From Nilaparvata lugens (Eukaryota; Arthropoda; Insecta; Hemiptera; Delphacidae): 64,000 nucleotides of DNA. Where the stretch lies: contig NC_052515.1 in assembly GCF_014356525.2 (NCBI RefSeq), positions 22,327,212-22,391,211 of the forward strand, read 5' to 3'. The notes beneath the pieces were generated by a model that saw only the letters and a list, made by a program, of their open reading frames with translations, did not search any database and had not been told where the DNA came from. The position numbers and the translations under genes were made by a program. Shown one piece after another: positions 33,380 through 44,195 of this stretch (position 1 is the stretch's first letter; every line of letters starts with the position of its first letter).

Positions 33380-34372
33380 TGACAATTACTTAGTCTTTTT
33401 CATTCAACAATACAATAAGACGTTGCTTTCAAGTCATAGATGAATCCACGTGAGGATATTATCATGCAGTATGAGGGAATAAACAGTATATCTTGGTTTA
33501 TAACTTAGTAGGCTTAAGACGGATAACGAGGTAGAATATTTCCTTCTGCCATTTCGAGGAAACATAAATTCCCTCCCATGGGACCCTGAGCAATTCCGTC
33601 ATTACGATGTCTGCAGCATCCTTTGTGGACTTGGGTGCTGTTTTCCTGTTACCTTTTGAGAGTTCTAGATCTGTTCACGAATCCTCATTAGTATGTAACT
33701 TGTAAGAGATATCACTTTCATACGAGCATGATGTGTCGTCGCTGTATTCCTCTTATTGGACTCAGTTTGCTCGTTTGAGAGCAAAATATCAAGCAAGGTT
33801 GAACTAGGAGGAGCTTGGTGGTTTGTGGCGTTTGAAGTTCAAACGTGAGAGAGTGGAGATTGATAGATAGATGAATGACTTTTATTTACACTTTACAATA
33901 AAAGTAATGTGGGCGAAATTGAGGCAATAAAAGCCCCCTCTTCCAAGCGAAGAGAACTTCTGCATAATGAGCTATTTGGAAGATTATTCGATTTGAATTT
34001 GATTTGTTCTAAGAGCTCTCATTTTTGGAAATTCTTTGGAGAAGTGTCACATAACCTGCTTTTGTAAATCTTTGGCAGAGAGTATAAAATGTAATTACAA
34101 CAAACTTGCTCGTATAGAATGAACTTGCTCGAGTATAGTATGTAATTCCATCAACAAACATCAATTCTAGTATGCTATTCAGCTACTAGTAAATTATATT
34201 ATTTAGAGCCTAATATTATGTTTTAAAGTTGAAATTGTAAGACTCAATACTAAAGATAAGATTATAGATCCAGATATGTCATCTTTCAAAGTGAGTTCTC
34301 TAGAGCATTCTCAATTCATTATTTTATATGGAATTTTGATAAATTTCACATTACATTCATTTTTTACTACTT

Positions 34373-35022
34373 GGCGGGATGCACACCGGAGAAACGCGTT
34401 TTCATGAAACTTGTTTAATGCAATCCGTTTCACTCGCGCATGCATACAAAAGAAACGGCTTTCCAGTCAGCTTCACGATGCATTCCGATGACGATGTGGT
34501 CATTTTGTCATGGTGGCTTAGTACAAAAAGACAAAAATATAACACGAAAATACTGCGTACACTCAATGATCAGGGATCGAGACCATAGTTCCCTCGTTGT
34601 TGCAAACTTGCTCATAAGTGATCCTATCAAATTTCTACAGCTTCGGCCAACTTTACTTGGAATGAAATTCCTGCCATAATTTTGTGTAACTATTTCAAAT
34701 TCAATCTCAAATTAAGCTAATTGAATTACTTATAATTTTATTACAAATTTCAAATCAAGCTATCACACAAATTACAAATAGCTATCACACAAATTTCTAC
34801 AAATCACACAATTTCGCAATGGGAAACGTGAAACTACAGCTAGAGGAAACCGATTAATTGAGTTTCACGATATTTGGTTTCACGCAATGAAAGAAACTGG
34901 AGTTTCATGAAACGCAGTGTGCACAATCCTGTGTAATCTTATCAGTCGATTGCAAGCAACTTTCGTTCCACGTTTCCTGAAACTTGTTTCACGAAACGTG
35001 TTTCTCCCGTGTGCATCGCGCC
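34373..35022. mobile_element. TIR element (MITE), 650 bp
   Basis: The left end 'ggcgggatgcacaccggaga' 'aacgcgttttcatgaaac' pairs with the right end, whose reverse complement is 'ggcgcgatgcacacgggaga' 'aacacgtttcgtgaaac'. Repeats of 'gaaacgg' / 'gtttcatgaaac' occur internally (34400-34460, 34850-34915). No transposase frame is recognised. Small overlapping ORFs inside are not supported. Confidence 0.88.
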
Positions 35023-35691
35023 TTATCAACAGTAGAAATGAGTTTTAGATTGTTGTGTATTCTCTTCATCATTGTACTGATCTGATAACTCATAAGAATC
35101 AAACTCTTGTTGGACGAGCAAATAATTATTGTTCACCTTGTATTCGGCCTAGTACCCTCACCACATCCTCTATTTCTAATCAGAGATTGGTTAGGAATGT
35201 TTCCTCTTCATCATTGTGCTGATTTCATAACTCATTGGAAGTGAATTAAACTTAACTATTTGAGCGAGCAAATGATTTTTTACCTTGTATTCGGGACAGT
35301 AGCCCTACAAAATCCTCGTTTTCTTACCAGGTGTGAGTTAATAATGGATACCTGGAACTGAAAAATAGATTAAACAAGGTCTCAACGCCAAATAAATAAT
35401 ATATAATACAAAACAGAAGAAGTCCAATCGAATAATAAACCCGCATAGTTTCAAGAAACTAGCTTGAAAACGGTAATACTTAACTCATTTGAGCTCATCA
35501 ACAGAAGACTGTTAATAAAATTTATTCATTCAACGGACAAACATCAATTTGAATATGCTATTTAGCTTCCAGAGAATTATATCATTCAACTTCTAATAAT
35601 ATAATGTAAGATGATATAAGATTGTTTTATTCTATGACTGGAGATTAGACTATAATCATTCAGAGATAACATCTATCATTTTTCGTTTCAG

Positions 35692-35854
35692 GACATAATT
35701 GACTCGAAGTTGGACCGTAGAAGAAAGGGCGTTTTTGGACCACCAATAACAAAAAGACTAGTCTTGTTCATAGACGACTTGAACATGCCAGCTCCTGAAG
35801 TTTACGGGGCTCAACCTCCCTTGGAACTCATCCGTCAATGGATGGATTTCCATG
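35692..35854 (+). CDS. DNAH1: DNAH1 exon 8: AAA3 Walker B
   Basis: The acceptor is GTTTCAG before 35692 and the donor is GTAAGA at 35855. The 163-nt phase-0 exon encodes [18 protein letters not shown], then [20 protein letters not shown] and [23 protein letters not shown] is the AAA3 Walker B with the acidic pair intact. [15 protein letters not shown] is the conserved segment after it. It ends with one base of a Gly codon completed by exon 9. Its length equals that of exon 5 by coincidence; the sequences are unrelated. Confidence 0.97.
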
Positions 35855-36228
35855 GTAAGATCTAATCATCATGATTTGAATGAATGTACATAAAATTACA
35901 TATATTAGAATAATAGTAGTCATGGGACGTTTGAAAAACATAACACTTTATTTATTCTTCCATCAACTTCATGTTGATTGTGAAAGTTAGGGATGTTTGA
36001 GTCGAAGAAGTCAATATTACTGTTTCAAACACCAACTTTGCGTTACTAATTGAAAATTAGCAGAAATTCTAAATAAAGTTCCTGGAATTTATTATTTTCC
36101 CAACACACTAACTTTATTCCGTCAGTTAAGCCGTTAGTAGCTTTCTCAACAAAACAATCAATATTCTTATAGTATCCAATTAGTAGAAGCAGACAGGCTT
36201 ATAAACTAATGGTGAGATTCAATTTTAT

Positions 36229-36284
36229 CTGTCAGTATTGGTTGAAGGGGGAACAGTGATGTCATCCACAAGGAATGCTGTAGT
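36229..36284. repeat. 56-bp palindromic repeat (CTGTCAGCATT family), inverted
   Basis: 'ctgtcagtattggttgaagg' at the left and 'aatgctgtag' at the right. It aligns end to end with the reverse complement of 10973-11028. Confidence 0.75.
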
Positions 36285-37266
36285 GAATCTCATAAAAGAC
36301 AATACCCAATCAATAAACGTCAGACGCAGCCAAACTTCATTGACTTTGTAAAGTTTAAATTGAAATTTAGGTGTGAGTTGAATTCATCAAGTTTTACAAA
36401 GCTCTGTCAGGGAAGATGAGGAAATTGGAACAACTAGTTCCTGATAATGGTGATTTTAATTAGTAGCATAACTTAACGTAAGTTGACGTAACAACAAACT
36501 TGGTACTGTAACTGTGGTGTGCTTCTCACTCACATCAACCTCAATAACTTTACTCCAGTAATAGATTAATGAGTTAAGATTCTGGTGGATGCAATATCGC
36601 TTGGAGGTTCCCATAAGTTGCTTACATGCGGTTTCAAGATTGATTAGTTACTGTTGATTACACAATTACAAAGCTTCTCATCCCACTGTACTAATGTCAG
36701 AAACTTCTATTACTTGATTTATTCAATATACATATTAATGATGTGAATATTCATAATATTTGAATTCGAGTTTACCAGATCACTTCAATAGTTTGAGGAG
36801 CTAGTGGCCACAGCTGATCTCACGGCCTATACCTCCTGTTGTTTATGTAGCTTAGACACGGTTTCTAAAATAATTATTAAATCTAATGGGCGATTTCCAT
36901 TAGTGATTTAACTGTCCATTAGATTCTATAAGTGTTCTAGAAAGCAGACCTTGATGTTTTCGATTACAAACTAGAAACCACATGTTGCAATAACCATTTA
37001 TAAAAAATTCCAAAGTGGGAAGTTGAGAATAAATTTTCCATCAGTATTGATGACAGTGATGTGTGAGTCTGGCCACTACGGTAGAACATGCATGTCATGC
37101 ACGTTTATCATGCACATACACATGTTCACCATGCATGATCATCATCAGCGGGAGGCTTCTAACATAAAATCAACAACCAATAGCAATGAATAAATTACTA
37201 GAAGATTACAGATTTTAATGATAGCAATAATAAATCGGACTATTTATTTTGAATCTGACTTTTTGC

Positions 37267-37420
37267 GACTCCCACCAGCAGTTAAAGACTTTTCTTTTGC
37301 TGGTGGTGTCTGAAAACAATTTTTAGTTTTTTAGTTCTCGGTAGTTTATTTTATTTTATTTTCTTGTGTTAAGTGTTTGATTTGTTGCGTTTTTAAATTA
37401 TGGCAATAAAGAATTAAAAT
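37267..37420 (+). repeat. LINE-type 3' UTR fragment with stem-loop
   Basis: 'actcccaccagcagttaaag' 'acttttcttttgctggtggtg' forms a 9-bp CCACCAGCA/TGCTGGTGG stem. It is followed after ~80 nt by 'ttaaattatggcaataaaga', a LINE-like tail. The same stem-loop occurs on the opposite strand at 52030-52072. Confidence 0.6.
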
Positions 37421-37612
37421 TGGAATAGAGCAGCTAAGAAAAATTAACAACAAAGAGTCTGATATACAAAAACCTAACCCCAAAAAATGTTGCTCGAACT
37501 GTTTTGCTGTGATCACAGCTGTGATTACACAACAATGTATGACGACTATTTATCATGCATGTTCTACCGTTAGTAGGCAGCCTAACGAAGCGCGCGCTTT
37601 TTGGAATTGCAG

Positions 37613-37773
37613 GTTGGTACGACCGACGCAGCGTGGGTGAGTTTCGGCATATTGTTGACACGAATCTGTTGGCAGCCATGGGTTTGGCGGGCGGAGCGCG
37701 CAATGCGATCAGCGCGCGTCTCCTCAGACACTTCCACCTCATTTCCTTTGTCGAAATGCAGGATGACATTAAG
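37613..37773 (+). CDS. DNAH1: DNAH1 exon 9: AAA3 sensor / arginine segment
   Basis: The acceptor is AATTGCAG before 37613 and the donor is GTAACC at 37774. It completes Gly and continues WYDRRSVGEFRHIVDTNLLA, then AMGLAGGARNAISARLLRHF and HLISFVEMQDDIK. RLLRHF matches the conserved Arg-rich helix of dynein AAA modules. The loop that is normally GPPGGGRN here reads GLAGGARN, an unusual change (see findings). The exon is locally GC-rich (runs of GCGCGC), unlike its surroundings. It ends in phase 0 after 53 codons. Confidence 0.95.
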
Positions 37774-38275
37774 GTAACCTGAAATCAACTCTGGTACAAA
37801 TTATTGTTATCGGAAGCTTGTCTTATCCTTCACTTGAAATTTAAATTCTTCCAAAAAATACATTGATTACAATAGATACAACTAAAAATAATGGAGAAAT
37901 ATTGTGTAAAACAACCCCTGTGCTTATATAGTGTGGGGCCGTTCATGTTCTATATAATGCTTTTTAATCTATTGATCAGTATGGATTCAATTTCAAACGA
38001 ATAATTTCATTTATTGGTAGTAGAGAATAATTATTAATCTATGATTAGATGCATGGTCTAAAGTCAGCACCTGATTTACATTGATTTGCTGTCCTCCTCT
38101 CATTAGACAAAGCAGATAGCTTCTGTGCACTAATGATGGACTAACAATATTTCAATCTCAGTTATGAATTTTTTTATAAAATCATGAAATATATTATTTT
38201 CTTGATGGAAAAGATATATTTTAAATTCAATTGATCATTATCAACAAGAGTCAGAAATAGTTATTTGTGCAACTA

Positions 38276-38377
38276 GTGCGCAAAGTGACAGTTTGCTGCA
38301 CCGAAAGAAACGTTTACGCCCGAGCCGTTGGCGAGGGCGGAATGGTTTCTTGAGTGCAGCAGAGGAACTTTGCGCAC
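38276..38377. repeat. 102-bp imperfect hairpin
   Basis: 'gtgcgcaaagtgacagtttg' 'ctgcaccgaaagaaac' pairs with 'ggtttcttgagtgcagcaga' 'ggaactttgcgcac'. The loop is GC-rich ('gcccgagccgttggcgaggg'). Outer arm GTGCGCAAAGT/ACTTTGCGCAC is perfect. Confidence 0.85.
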
Positions 38378-38506
38378 GTATTTCACATTAAATTTTTCCT
38401 ACAGTTACCATTGAATATGGAAAGTGGGTAATTATGGGTAAAATTCCCTGAAATCCATCAAATGTTTTTCTGTGTCATTTTATTATTAATAAATAAAATT
38501 GAATAA

Positions 38507-40068
38507 TGAGAGGTCATGTTAGAATTTTCCTTCTAGTATGGTCTAGGTGAATTGGTGATTGTGCTTGATAACGAGGAATTATTGAAATGATCGATTCAGT
38601 ATTTGATTTTATTCAGCCCTGTTCATCGATGGTCATTATAAGAATTAAATTAAACATATAACCGATTTTACAGAAATTTATAAAATACCGGTATTATGTA
38701 ATAGACAGTAAGATTCATTATGGATACGAAGGGATATAACTGGGAAAGTGAGAAAAGGTTAGAAAATATGAGTGGAATTTGACCCAGCCTAGTAATAAAG
38801 GTCGTGGAAGAAACTCTTTTAAATACATACTATTCTGATTAAAATGGAGTGTTAATACATCGCAGTTGGGAATGAATAGGTAATAAATAAAATAAAATAA
38901 ATTAATGATGGGCGGCTGTCACTCATGTCGCTGTCCTCGTTGTCCATCGTTTTTATTATAACGTGCACCACAACACTATACCACAGTCACTTTTACCAAC
39001 TTCATTTTGATTTTGCTCCACTGGTGCTCCATATAACCTACTAACTATTTTGCGTTGCCATGTTGCAAATCTGAAGTGCAGAAAAAATTTTTCCCGCACT
39101 AGAGCGGAAAAGTGATTCTTTGCGTTCTGTAATCAGTGCAGGAATGGCCACTTTTCAAGGTAACTCTAAGAAAAATCTATTTTAGCATAGACCTACCGGG
39201 ATAACATGAATCACAGCTATCTACTATGGAAGGCGGTGGTAACAGAGAATTTTGAAACGCCACGGCATTCAAATAGTATATTTTTGATTATAACTTTTAA
39301 CAAGCTGCACACTTGCTAACAATTTGATAAAAAACGTTCCCACTTCTTATAATCAGATCTTGAATTTTCTATTTGAATCAGGGTTGCCAACTGTGAGTTT
39401 TTCTCACTGAACCATGGCCATTTGGATAACTCAGCTCATCAGATGGACTTGGAGATTTGATTGTATGCATAGTTGGCATGTTTCAAATATTCACTTGTAA
39501 TATTATTGTAATTGAAGAGACTTGAAATTTTGTCAATATTCCACTTTATTACAATATTCTTGTAATAAATGTGATTCAAATTTGAGTAACTGATGCAATT
39601 ACTACGATACATCTTTATGAAACTACAATCATATAATTTTCAACTGTTATTGAACCAATAATTCACTAGGTGATGCTTTAGGTGATGGTTTATTGATCCA
39701 TTCCCAACTGCGATGTATTAACACTCCATTTTAATCAGAATAGTGTGTATTTACAAGAGTTTCTTCCACGACCTTTATTACTAGCCTGGATGAAATTCCA
39801 CTCATATTTTCTAACCGTTTCTCACTTTCCCAGTTATATCCCTTCGTATCCATAATGAATCTTACTGTCTATTACATAATACCGGTATTTTATAAATTTC
39901 TGTAAAATTGGTTATATATGTTCAATTTAATTCTTATAATGACCGTCGATGAACAGGGCTGCATAAAATCAAATACTGAATCGATCACTTCAATAATTCC
40001 TCGTTATCAAGCACAATCACCAATTTACCTAGACCATACTAGAAGGAAAATTCTAACATGACCTCTCA
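38507..40068. mobile_element. Long-inverted-repeat element, ~380-bp arms
   Basis: The left arm 38507-38888 ('tgagaggtcatgttagaatt' ... 'cgcagttgggaatg') is the reverse complement of 39688-40068 ('cattcccaactgcg' ... 'aattctaacatgacctctca') at roughly 95% identity. The ~800-bp centre (38890-39687) has no transposase and is AT-rich. Overall 1562 bp. A foldback or non-autonomous DNA transposon; superfamily unknown. Confidence 0.9.
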
Positions 40069-40076
40069 GCCGGAAA

Positions 40077-40676
40077 AAGGCCATTCCACACAGCACGTGG
40101 CGTGCGTGGCTGGACGCACGCCACGCCGGCCACGCTAGCCACATGCCAATTCACACCACCACGACTGTTGCGATGCTATACCGGCCACGTTTCCCGTCAG
40201 TATGCAGGAAGATGTCAACTCCGACGGTCCCGTGGTGTGAATCTGGATTTTCTTGTGGCTTACCTTGGTTTGATGACTCCAACAGCAGCAGTAGTAATGA
40301 TAATGAGCTGTTTTTATTGTATTCGGTGATAGCACGGGACCAGTGGTTACATCCAATCAATAAAAAAAGGAAGACCTATGGCGAATTCCATCATTTAATG
40401 CGCGACCTTGAGGCTGACAATGATAGTATACGTTCTATACGAGAGTATACGTCTAGTATACGTTCTGCGCATGCTCGGACCAAAACGTGGACGGACACGT
40501 TTGAAAAGATCGCTCAGAGAGCGAACGGTAGCCACGCGTGGCTAGTATAGCAAGCGTTGCCGCGTGGCCGTGGCTGCTATGTGAATTGCTTCATTTGATT
40601 AGCTGGGAAGCGATGTTTTGAAAAGTAGCTAGCGTGCGTCCAGCCACGCACGCCACGTGCTGTGTGGAATGGCCTT
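40077..40676 (+). mobile_element. PIF/Harbinger-type non-autonomous element with transposase N-terminus
   Basis: Terminal inverted repeats of about 45 bp: 'aaggccattccacacagcac' 'gtggcgtgcgtggctggacg' at the left and the reverse complement at 40632-40676. The 600-bp interior has a 135-codon + strand frame (40143-40550) with DQWLHPINKKRKTYGEFHHL, matching the N-terminal W(V/L)HPINxxRxxxGEFHHL motif of HARBI1-like nucleases; the DDE nuclease domain is missing. GC content is well above the flanks. It abuts the long inverted repeat, only 8 bp away. Confidence 0.82.
40143..40550 (+). pseudogene. HARBI1-like transposase N-terminal fragment
   Basis: 135 codons inside the Harbinger-type TIRs. Residues ~66-86 read DQWLHPINKKRKTYGEFHHL, then MRDLEADNDSI, typical of the N-terminus of PIF/Harbinger nucleases before the helix-turn-helix. 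The 'FRMS' helix and the DDE catalytic domain do not follow. The N-terminal ~45 residues derive from the TIR and are probably not native protein. In intact relatives this protein excises and inserts the element with a partner Myb-like protein. Confidence 0.7.
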
Positions 40677-40949
40677 AAGGCATACGCATAATAATGATAA
40701 TGATGAGATGATACTATGTTTATTGAACATATCAATTGATGAAGGTTACAAACGTTCCACGAACTGAAATGGTGTGGAAAGAAGATTACATGTGTAAGAT
40801 ATATTCCGTGGAATGATGAATCGATAGGACTCATAGCCATCCATACTCAAAGGACTTTGAAGATTTGCACGTATCACCATAAATTGGAGAACTGCAATTT
40901 CCCAAAGCGACTTCAGTTAGGCTCCACTTTCCAGTGGCCCACCTGTTCC

Positions 40950-41665
40950 ACTTCAAACTTTCAGAATTCCTCACAAATAGCACCAATGCTCCCCATTCAA
41001 TCAATGCTGACCGAACAAAGTGAATCTCACTGTACCTGCTGCACTTGAAACTGTCAGTATCCCTCATGGACATCACCAATGCTGATCCATTCAATCAATT
41101 CTGACAGATTGAAGTGAATATCACTGTTTCTTGCTTCATCTCAAACTGTCAGAATTTCTCATGGATAACACCAATACTGATAAATTCAACCACTGCTGAC
41201 AGATTCAAGTGATCAGCCTGGTTCACTTCTGGGAGAAACGTCATTTGTCATCCGATAATAAGGCTGTCTTTGAAAGCAATTTGAATCTATTCCCTGTCAG
41301 TGAATCTGTCAGGTATGGAGCCACCGTTTCACTGGCTACAATAATGGTTTCTGCGCTGACTAACACAATCTATCATAGATTCAGTTGGCACTGACTAGTG
41401 ACTAGCTCAGTGACTCACTGCATTCAGTGACTCAGTGATCATTCTCACTCAGTGACAGCGAGTTCAGTCACTGAGAAACATCCCTGAATGGAATATTTAG
41501 ATTCAATTTCAACTGGCAGCATTATTTGAATGGGAAGCATTGAAGATGTTTATGAGCAATACTGACATTCCAGAGTAATCTCACTATTGTAAGATACACT
41601 TCAAACTGTCAGCATTGTTTGAATGGGAAGCTCTGATGTTATCTATGAGTGTTGCTGACAGGTTG
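40950..41665. repeat. Cluster of 56-57-bp palindromic repeats, both orientations
   Basis: Copies at about 40955-41012, 41051-41107 and 41146-41202 run in one orientation, separated by 'attgaagtgaatatcactg'-type spacers (period about 95). Copies at 41513-41568 and 41606-41661 are inverted. Between the groups (41390-41480) lies a run of short 'cactgactcagtgactcac' repeats. Confidence 0.85.
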
Positions 41666-42934
41666 GAGTGAATTTCAGTGGGAGCAAAGAGCCAGTCATA
41701 TACGTTGAGCAGGATCACACTATAAGCTCTTCAGAGCGTGAGCTACTGTATAATGCTCGTCGATTTCCTGAGAGTGCTGAAGGTACTCTATGAGGAGAAG
41801 AGGAATTAGAAGTATTCTAGTGGAAGGGAGATGTTATATTTGAATACATCCTCTGTTGCTAGGTCAGATGAAACCTATGGCAAACACTTAAACATGATGA
41901 GCAAGAATATATCAACAAAGCAATTTGTTAATGGGATAGAGTGAGACAAAGATCTAAATAGGTAGAGAAGGAGAGCTACAAACCTACAATGAGAAATGTG
42001 TGGAAAATATATTCTACACTACATATCAAAATCATTGGAGATCCCATTCCAGACATGAACCAAATAATACAACCATGGAAAATGGAACAACTTATTCCTA
42101 TAATACAACTTACAAATCAGTGAGGATCTATAACGGTATCTCTACCGTGGAATTTATCAAATAAAATAGTTGATTTGATCCAATCAAATTGCGAAACATA
42201 GGCAACTCGGTTATTGTGAAACACCAGATTGATTGCTTCTATGCCAATATAATTATCAATTATTGCCAATATAATATCAAATAATTAAATTCTCATACAA
42301 ATCAGGCTCCATTGTTACAATCAATTTCAATCCAATTACATTTTAATCTTGAGCTTCGTGGTACATTTGACAAACGATTCGAACACATAAAACCATTTCA
42401 AGTTAGCATTAGAATTTTCATCATAGAAGTCAGTGAATATTTCTCTATTCTATAATCCATTCTTCAATGAATTGCATGAATAATTTAATGTTTTTTCTGA
42501 GCATCCTATCGATTATTCTTGGATTCTACTCATTCTATATGATATCCCTTCCATAGTCCATAGAAAGTATTCAATTACTTTTACTTATGGAACACTTATT
42601 ACACTTTACTAATGACCGATGGATTTAATTCACTAATGGCTCTTATGACTATTAGTATAACTTATGATAGTACATCATATGATACTTTTAATACTCTCAT
42701 GACACACTTAGTCCTCGTAATCAGCGTTAATATTCTGCTGATGACCGAATTATTCCATTCAAACACGAAGGCTGATGATCAGTCGAGAAGAGCTCAATAC
42801 AGTAGAATGGTATTTCTCAATTTTCAAACGATTCTATCCTATTACATCCAATAAGGAAAACTTGAACTTCTCCTGAGTGAGAAATCGAGCATGATACTAG
42901 TTCCTAAGTTCCTACATTTACTTTCCTTGCCCTA

Positions 42935-44195
42935 CTACCATAGGTAAGGAAAGTATTGCTTTCCAAAAAAATTAAGGTACCCCAATTTCAAGTTTTCTAT
43001 ACGTTTCAAGGTCCCCTGAGTCCAAAAACATGATTTTTGGGTGTTGGTCTGTGTGTGTGTGTGTATGTGTGTGTGTGTGTATGTGTGTATGTCTGTGAAC
43101 ACGATAACTCCATTCCTAATTAACCGATTGACTTGAAATTTTAAACTTGAGGTCCTTATACCATGAGGACCCGACAATAAGGAATTCAATAAAATTCAAT
43201 TCAAGATGGCGGATAATTACTAAAAAACCATGTTTTTCACGATTTTCTCAAAAACGGCTCTAACGATTTTCTTTAAATTTATACCATGGATAGCTATTTA
43301 TAAGCCCTATCAACTGACACGAGTCTCATTACTGGGAAAATTGCAGGAGCTGCGTAATATTATCGAGAAAAATGGCGGATAATTACTAAAAAACCATGTT
43401 TTTCACGGTTTTCTCGAAAACGGCTCTAGCGATTTTCTTCAAATTTATACCATGGATAGCTATTTATAAGCCCTATCAACTGACATGAGTTTCATTTCTG
43501 GGAAAATTGCAGGAGCTGCGTAATATTCTCGAGAAAAATGGCGGATAATTACTAAAAAACTATGTTTTTCACGGTTTTCTCGAAAACGGCTCTAACGTTT
43601 TTCTTCAAATTCAAACCATGGATAGCTATTTATAAGCCGTATCAACTGACATGAGTCTCATTTCTAGGAAAATTGCAGGAGCTGCGTAATATTCTCGAGA
43701 AAAATGGCGAAAAATTACTGAAAAAACATGTTTTTCACGATTTTCTCAAAAATTACTCGACTGATTTATTTCTAATTCATATTCTGTATAGTTATTTATC
43801 AGCTCCATCAACTGGCATGAGTCTCCTTTCTGGGAAACTAATGGGGGGTTCACCCCATCCTTGAGAAATGGACTTCGTAACCTCCTTCTCGTGCATGAGG
43901 TAGGTAGGTAGAGCAGTCTATAAAAATAACACATAGTCGAGATATTTCATTTGTAGAACAGCTGTTTTGACGACTTTTAAAAAATCATCGGATTTCACAA
44001 TTTACACAAAGGAAAAAGTACTCTGAAAACAATTATATACACACATATACAGTAGTCTGATCGTAGTTTCAAATAATTATGTTGCCGCCAATCGTCATTA
44101 TGTTATTTCTCTAAATTATTGTCGTTTAAGAATGAGGCTCCCAGTTCAATGAGCAAGGAAAGTTGTGTGAGTGTACCACACCAGATTTTTATAGA
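42935..44195 (+). mobile_element. Unclassified TE with GT microsatellite and 166-bp tandem array
   Basis: Begins near 'ctaccataggtaaggaaagt' and ends 'gcaaggaaagttgtgtgagt' 'gtaccacaccagattttt'. It contains a (GT)n run (43048-43092), the stretch 'ataactccattcctaattaa', and a tandem array (next entry). A second copy at 55570-56415 shares the same order and the same 3' end. No protein domain is seen. Confidence 0.75.
43205..43860 (+). repeat. Four tandem copies of a ~166-bp unit
   Basis: 'atggcggataattactaaaa' starts units at 43205, 43372 and 43538, and a variant ('atggcgaaaaattactg') starts one at 43704, giving periods of 167, 166 and 166. Each unit carries 'gttttctcgaaaacggctct', 'ccatggatagctatttataa' and 'aattgcaggagctgcgtaat'. 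The last unit is the most diverged. Confidence 0.93.

Larger units (their letters stand above)
24153..35691 (+). other. DNAH1 intron 7 (11.5 kb)
   Basis: Holds a large non-LTR retrotransposon (24460-29610), one copy of the ~1.9-kb inverted repeat (30075-31955), a hairpin (33289-33379) and a TIR element (34373-35022). The stretches 29620-30070, 31960-33230, 33390-34370 and 35030-35690 show AT-rich intron only. Confidence 0.85.
35855..37612 (+). other. DNAH1 intron 8
   Basis: 1.76 kb. Contains a palindromic repeat (36229-36284) and the stem-loop at 37267-37310 followed by a LINE-like 3' tail ('aattatggcaataaagaatt' near 37398). Nothing else recognised. Confidence 0.8.

Noticed and set aside
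34379..34679. Overlapping 69- and 79-codon frames
   Set aside because: They lie in and start from the inverted end of the TIR element and have no homology.
37434..37788. Minus-strand frames of 111 and 68 codons opposite exon 9
   Set aside because: Shadows of the GC-rich dynein exon on the + strand.
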